Assembly: GCF_003269035.1 (NCBI RefSeq)
Contig: NZ_QLTK01000010.1
Location: forward strand, 1-64,000
Origin: Paraburkholderia bryophila
GTDB taxonomy: Bacteria; Pseudomonadota; Gammaproteobacteria; Burkholderiales; Burkholderiaceae
Reading direction: 5' to 3'
Length of the DNA: 64,000 nt
Under the pieces are notes generated by a model. It searched no databases. It was not told where the DNA came from and worked only from the letters and a program-made list of their open reading frames with translations. The stretch's first letter is position 1, and every line of letters starts with the position of its first letter. Shown piece by piece: positions 61,526 to 64,000 of this stretch. The translations under genes and the position numbers were made by a program.

Positions 61526-62291
61526 TGGCAGGCTCATGCATGCGGCCTGCCCCAATTACCAGCAAGCGCTGTGCGCCAAGGTGCACGGCCGGTGCAAGCG
61601 GCGCGCTCTGGCGCATCGAGCCGTCCCCGTACCAGCCTCCGTAGTCGTCATGCTTGATGTGGCAGGCGGGAAAAATAAAGGGGATGGCCGAAGAGGCCAG
61701 CAAGTGGTCGTGGTTCAACTGCGAGGGAACACCATGTCGCTGGGTGCGCATCCAAGGCGTGATCGCCTCGCGGGCGTGGTAGAAGGTCACGTGCTCGCCG
61801 GTACTATAACTGGAGGCCGTGAGCGCCAGCGCATGTAGATGGCCGGCCGCCAGCATATCGGGCAGACGCTCCATGGGGACGAGACGCCGCACCAACTCGG
61901 CAAGCGGTGCATTGTTGAGCAAGGACCGGGGCTTGACGCGCTGCCAGTGCGCCAGTACCCAACCCAGCGACAGCACGGTGAGCCACTGGGCTCCGCTACA
62001 CATCAATCCGAGCGAGTCTGTCCGGTACACCTGCTCAGCATGAACATTGCTCCACACCTGGCACAGCAAGCCGACCGCATCACTGAAAGCGTCAGCACGA
62101 CAAGCCAGTGCTGCACTGTTGATGGCACCCGCCGAGGTGCCAATGAAGATATCAAACGGATTGGCGCGCGCTCCGGCTGAACCTGGTGCATCGCGCCGCA
62201 GGCAGTCCAACGCCTTTAGAACGCCAACCTGGTAGGCAGCGCGGGCGCCGCCGCCACTAAGCACCAAGGCGGTTAGGGGAGTGTTCATCAT
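61479..62291 (-). CDS. patatin-like phospholipase, C-terminally truncated
   Basis: Encodes 270 aa. The oxyanion hole and nucleophile elbow are intact (VLSGGGARAAYQVG, then FIGTSAGAINS with GTSAG as GxSxG), and the Asp is in GWYGDGSMRQ (DG[GA] motif), so the catalytic dyad Ser-Asp is complete. Bacterial patatins of this style are usually ~330-400 aa; this one ends soon after the dyad (AIKRASASLLLAWPNA). Its 3' end overlaps the start of the amidohydrolase remnant in another frame, so a deletion fused the two genes. Activity could remain, since the catalytic residues are present. Confidence 0.72.
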   Translation of the reverse strand: MMNTPLTALVLSGGGARAAYQVGVLKALDCLRRDAPGSAGARANPFDIFIGTSAGAINSAALACRADAFSDAVGLLCQVWSNVHAEQVYRTDSLGLMCSGAQWLTVLSLGWVLAHWQRVKPRSLLNNAPLAELVRRLVPMERLPDMLAAGHLHALALTASSYSTGEHVTFYHAREAITPWMRTQRHGVPSQLNHDHLLASSAIPFIFPACHIKHDDYGGWYGDGSMRQSAPLAPAVHLGAQRLLVIGAGRMHEPAIKRASASLLLAWPNA

Positions 62292-62725
62292 GTTGAAGAT
62301 ATCCCAAGGTTATAAACGACATCTCCGATAGGGTCCCGATGTGCGTACATTCGAATTCATTGGCGGTTGCACACTGGTGCGTAGTTCGGCCGCCCTGTCC
62401 TGCTCGATGCCCGTGCGTCCTCTGTAGTCAAAGTAGTTCCGACCGCTTGATGTGACGGACACCACCTTGAACAATCCAAGGCCGTTGACGATGCAGCCGT
62501 TAAACGACTCCTGCGAAGTACCGGAGATTCCGATTCCCTGATGGCGTACCCGGGCAAGAAGGCCGTGGTTGGATTGCAGAAAATTTCTGCGATGGGATCG
62601 GCGACGGTTGCCTGCCCTGCTCGCGACCGCGTGTAGTCGCGCTACCCACTGACCTCACCTGATTCGGCATTGAGGCGCCTGTCGAGTTTCTCCAGAAGCT
62701 CTGATTGCATTTCGTGCATCCACCG
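62292..62725. other. 434-bp gap
   Basis: No gene I can support; short frames lack domains or ribosome-binding sites. It separates the patatin start from the small membrane protein gene. Confidence 0.35.
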
Positions 62726-62989
62726 CTAATCGTCCGCGATGATGTCAGACCGCAGCGCCGTCACAAGGCAATGCATCAGTAGAACATCCGCGAAAAATCC
62801 GATTCCGGCCCACGCAATCGCCATGGCGACCTCCCGGGGCGACAAGCCCCCTTTTACCCTCTTGCTTGCCGAGCAGGCCCACCGCAGGACGGCACCATGC
62901 GGGGAGCGCACGCCGGGACGGAACCGCCGCCTCACAGCGTAGTCGGCGAAGGCTGGCGGTTGGACGTCCCGATGGAACCGTTTTTTCAT
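62726..62989 (-). CDS. small protein with one predicted membrane helix
   Basis: Encodes 87 aa. The first half is basic (FADYAVRRRFRPGVRSPHGA), and a single hydrophobic helix lies at about residues 54-76 (VAMAIAWAGIGFFADVLLMH). Its ATG overlaps the stop codon of the DUF3331 gene by 4 nt (ATGA), so they are probably translated together. No family recognised. The basic region with one helix suggests an inner-membrane protein with a cytoplasmic head. Confidence 0.5.
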   Translation of the reverse strand: MKKRFHRDVQPPAFADYAVRRRFRPGVRSPHGAVLRWACSASKRVKGGLSPREVAMAIAWAGIGFFADVLLMHCLVTALRSDIIADD

Positions 62990-63363
62990 GTCACGAGATA
63001 TGGATGCTCCGTCAATTGCCCGTCGCCCGCCTCGATACTTTCGGGCACGGCACTCGCAAGAATCATTTCATCGGCGTTCGGCGAAGCCTGACTCCGCTTG
63101 GGTTTGAACACCGGGTCGCCCTTGCGGATCTCTGCCCCGCTGAACGCGCATCGCCCCGATGTGGGAGCTGCGACCATGCGCCATTCTTGCTCGCCGCAGT
63201 GGCCACGACACGCGTCGCTCCAGTCGACCACTAGGCGGTCGGTCTTCGGCCGTTCGAGCAGCGAAATGCGACACTCCTTCACAAAACACTGCGTGCTCTC
63301 TGTGTTCCCTTCACACATCACTGATCCCCGTCGGGTCGGGTTATGTCGCGATAAGTTCGGCAA
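62986..63363 (-). CDS. DUF3331-family protein
   Basis: Encodes 125 aa. The central block VVDWSDACRGHCGEQEWRMV, together with GRCAFSGAEIRKGDPVFKPK, matches DUF3331 as I remember it, a Burkholderia-restricted family. Three Cys (CRGHCG and GRC) and the histidine could bind a metal, although no Zn-finger spacing is complete. Function unknown. It precedes the small membrane protein gene with a 4-nt overlap. Position in the core flank supports it as native DNA. Confidence 0.65.
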   Translation of the reverse strand: MPNLSRHNPTRRGSVMCEGNTESTQCFVKECRISLLERPKTDRLVVDWSDACRGHCGEQEWRMVAAPTSGRCAFSGAEIRKGDPVFKPKRSQASPNADEMILASAVPESIEAGDGQLTEHPYLVT

Positions 63364-63469
63364 GGCGATAAAAATTCCTAGATGATAAGGATTCCTTATG
63401 CAATCAGTGCCTTTTTCATATCACGCGTCACTTCGGGAAAATGTCCACCGGGATTTGACTCCTGCACCC

Positions 63470-64000
63470 TTATCCCGACACCGCCGGGCGCGGCGGATCT
63501 CCCGCACGTTCTATCCAGCCGCCACCCAGCTCTCGATACAAGTCCACGAGGTTTGTCGCCCGATTCAACCGCGCCGAAATCAGCAATTGCTGCGCGGTGT
63601 ACAAATCGTCCTGCGCAGTCAGCACCGGAAGATAGCTGTCCACGCCATTGCGATAGCGCAGATCCGACAGTTCCAGCCGGCGCGCCTGCGACTTGGTGAA
63701 CGATTCGAGCGCTGCAATCTGCTGATCGTACGTCCCGCGCGCAGCCAGACCATCCGCCACTTCGCGGAACGCGGTCTGAATCGTCTTCTCGTAGTTCGCG
63801 ATTTCGATGCGCTTCTGGATCTGAGCCAGATCCAGGTTGGCCAGATTCGTCCCGCCGTCGAAGATGGGAATCGAGATCTGCGGTGCGAACGACCAAGCTG
63901 CCGAACCCGGCTTGAACAAAGAGCCGAGCGTCGGCGACAAGGTCCCCAAGCTACCCGTCAGCGAAATCTTCGGGAAAAACGCCGCACGCGCCGCACCGAT
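63470..64000 (-). CDS. outer-membrane efflux protein, NodT/OprM family (partial)
   Basis: The 3' part of a gene whose start lies beyond the window; the frame is open to the last base (it reads GAARAAFFPKISLTGSLGTL there). The visible 176 or so residues are helical-barrel sequence of the TolC/OprM type (SIPIFDGGTNLANLDLAQIQ, ANYEKTIQTAFREVADGLAA, DLRYRNGVDSYLPVLTAQDD, LVDLYRELGGGW). It forms the outer-membrane channel of an RND- or MFS-type efflux pump. The rest of the operon is presumably upstream on the minus strand, outside the window. Confidence 0.85.
   Translation of the reverse strand: MGAARAAFFPKISLTGSLGTLSPTLGSLFKPGSAAWSFAPQISIPIFDGGTNLANLDLAQIQKRIEIANYEKTIQTAFREVADGLAARGTYDQQIAALESFTKSQARRLELSDLRYRNGVDSYLPVLTAQDDLYTAQQLLISARLNRATNLVDLYRELGGGWIERAGDPPRPAVSG

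Noticed and set aside
1..64000. CRISPR arrays, tRNA and rRNA genes
   Set aside because: No regular repeat-spacer series, cloverleaf or rRNA-like block was found on reading both strands; small tRNAs could be missed without a covariance search.

Overview
The window looks like chromosomal DNA from a Paraburkholderia/Burkholderia-type betaproteobacterium. The grounds are the high GC content, a Burkholderia-type trimeric porin, a PcaQ/PcaHG protocatechuate module, LysR regulators in bulk, a DUF3331 protein, a BPSL0761-type small protein and Bv3F-like H-NS proteins. Its flanks are metabolic core-like DNA. In between, roughly 22.9 to 63.4 kb, lies a patchwork accessory island rich in defence-type genes. 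No tRNA, rRNA, CRISPR array or intact integrase was seen.

Left core part (1-22.8 kb). Two to three hypothetical envelope genes lead into an XRE-cupin regulator and a lysine-catabolism-like pair: a YdiJ-type D-2-hydroxyglutarate dehydrogenase and a DUF1338 (HglS-like) 2-oxoadipate dioxygenase/decarboxylase, with a divergent LysR regulator. Next comes an aromatic block: 4-hydroxyphenylpyruvate dioxygenase, PcaQ, and protocatechuate 3,4-dioxygenase (PcaH, PcaG), with two PcaQ-like operator palindromes between pcaQ and pcaH. After that follow a PBP7-type endopeptidase, a mini H-NS-like protein, a LysE exporter, a cold-shock protein, an acyl-CoA synthetase, a Crp/Fnr regulator and a methyl-accepting chemotaxis receptor. 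A lone IS5-type transposase N-domain and a porin C-terminal remnant mark the edge of the island, beside an intact porin.

Accessory island (about 22.9-63.4 kb). From left to right it holds: (i) transposon scraps (a TniB/TnsC-like ATPase fragment, two coupled microproteins, a BPSL0761 protein) and an XRE-HAD fusion; (ii) tandem HEPN/Toprim-associated paralogues and a second paralogue pair linked to a 127-bp duplicated non-coding element, followed by a double-domain H-NS with a histone-H1-like tail; (iii) a GNAT protein, a phospholipase-D-fold protein, a HEPN-like/zinc-ribbon protein and a truncated SIR2 gene; (iv) a tightly coupled operon of radical SAM enzyme, PHP phosphatase, phosphoribosyltransferase-like protein and DXD glycosyltransferase, facing a GT9 glycosyltransferase fused to a riboflavin-kinase-like domain; (v) a coupled PD-(D/E)XK nuclease plus 1197-aa helical-repeat pair, an Avs-like STAND NTPase of 1748 aa with an N-terminal nuclease-like domain, an EndoU-type RNase fused to a long C-terminal region, and an HNH endonuclease.

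Right edge (60.5-64 kb). A frameshifted acetylpolyamine-amidohydrolase gene is joined head-on to a 3'-truncated patatin gene, which looks like a deletion scar. Then come a small membrane protein with DUF3331, and the 3' part of a NodT-type outer-membrane efflux gene that runs off the window.

The best candidate for an undescribed system is the four-gene coupled operon at 39.7-43.5 kb with its facing GT9-RibK-like gene. Its logic (ribosyl transfer, dephosphorylation, radical chemistry, glycosylation) suggests synthesis of a modified, glycosylated ribosyl compound. The nuclease/STAND/EndoU block at 45-60 kb is the strongest candidate for anti-phage immunity. All functional statements come from reading translated sequence by eye; no database search was run.
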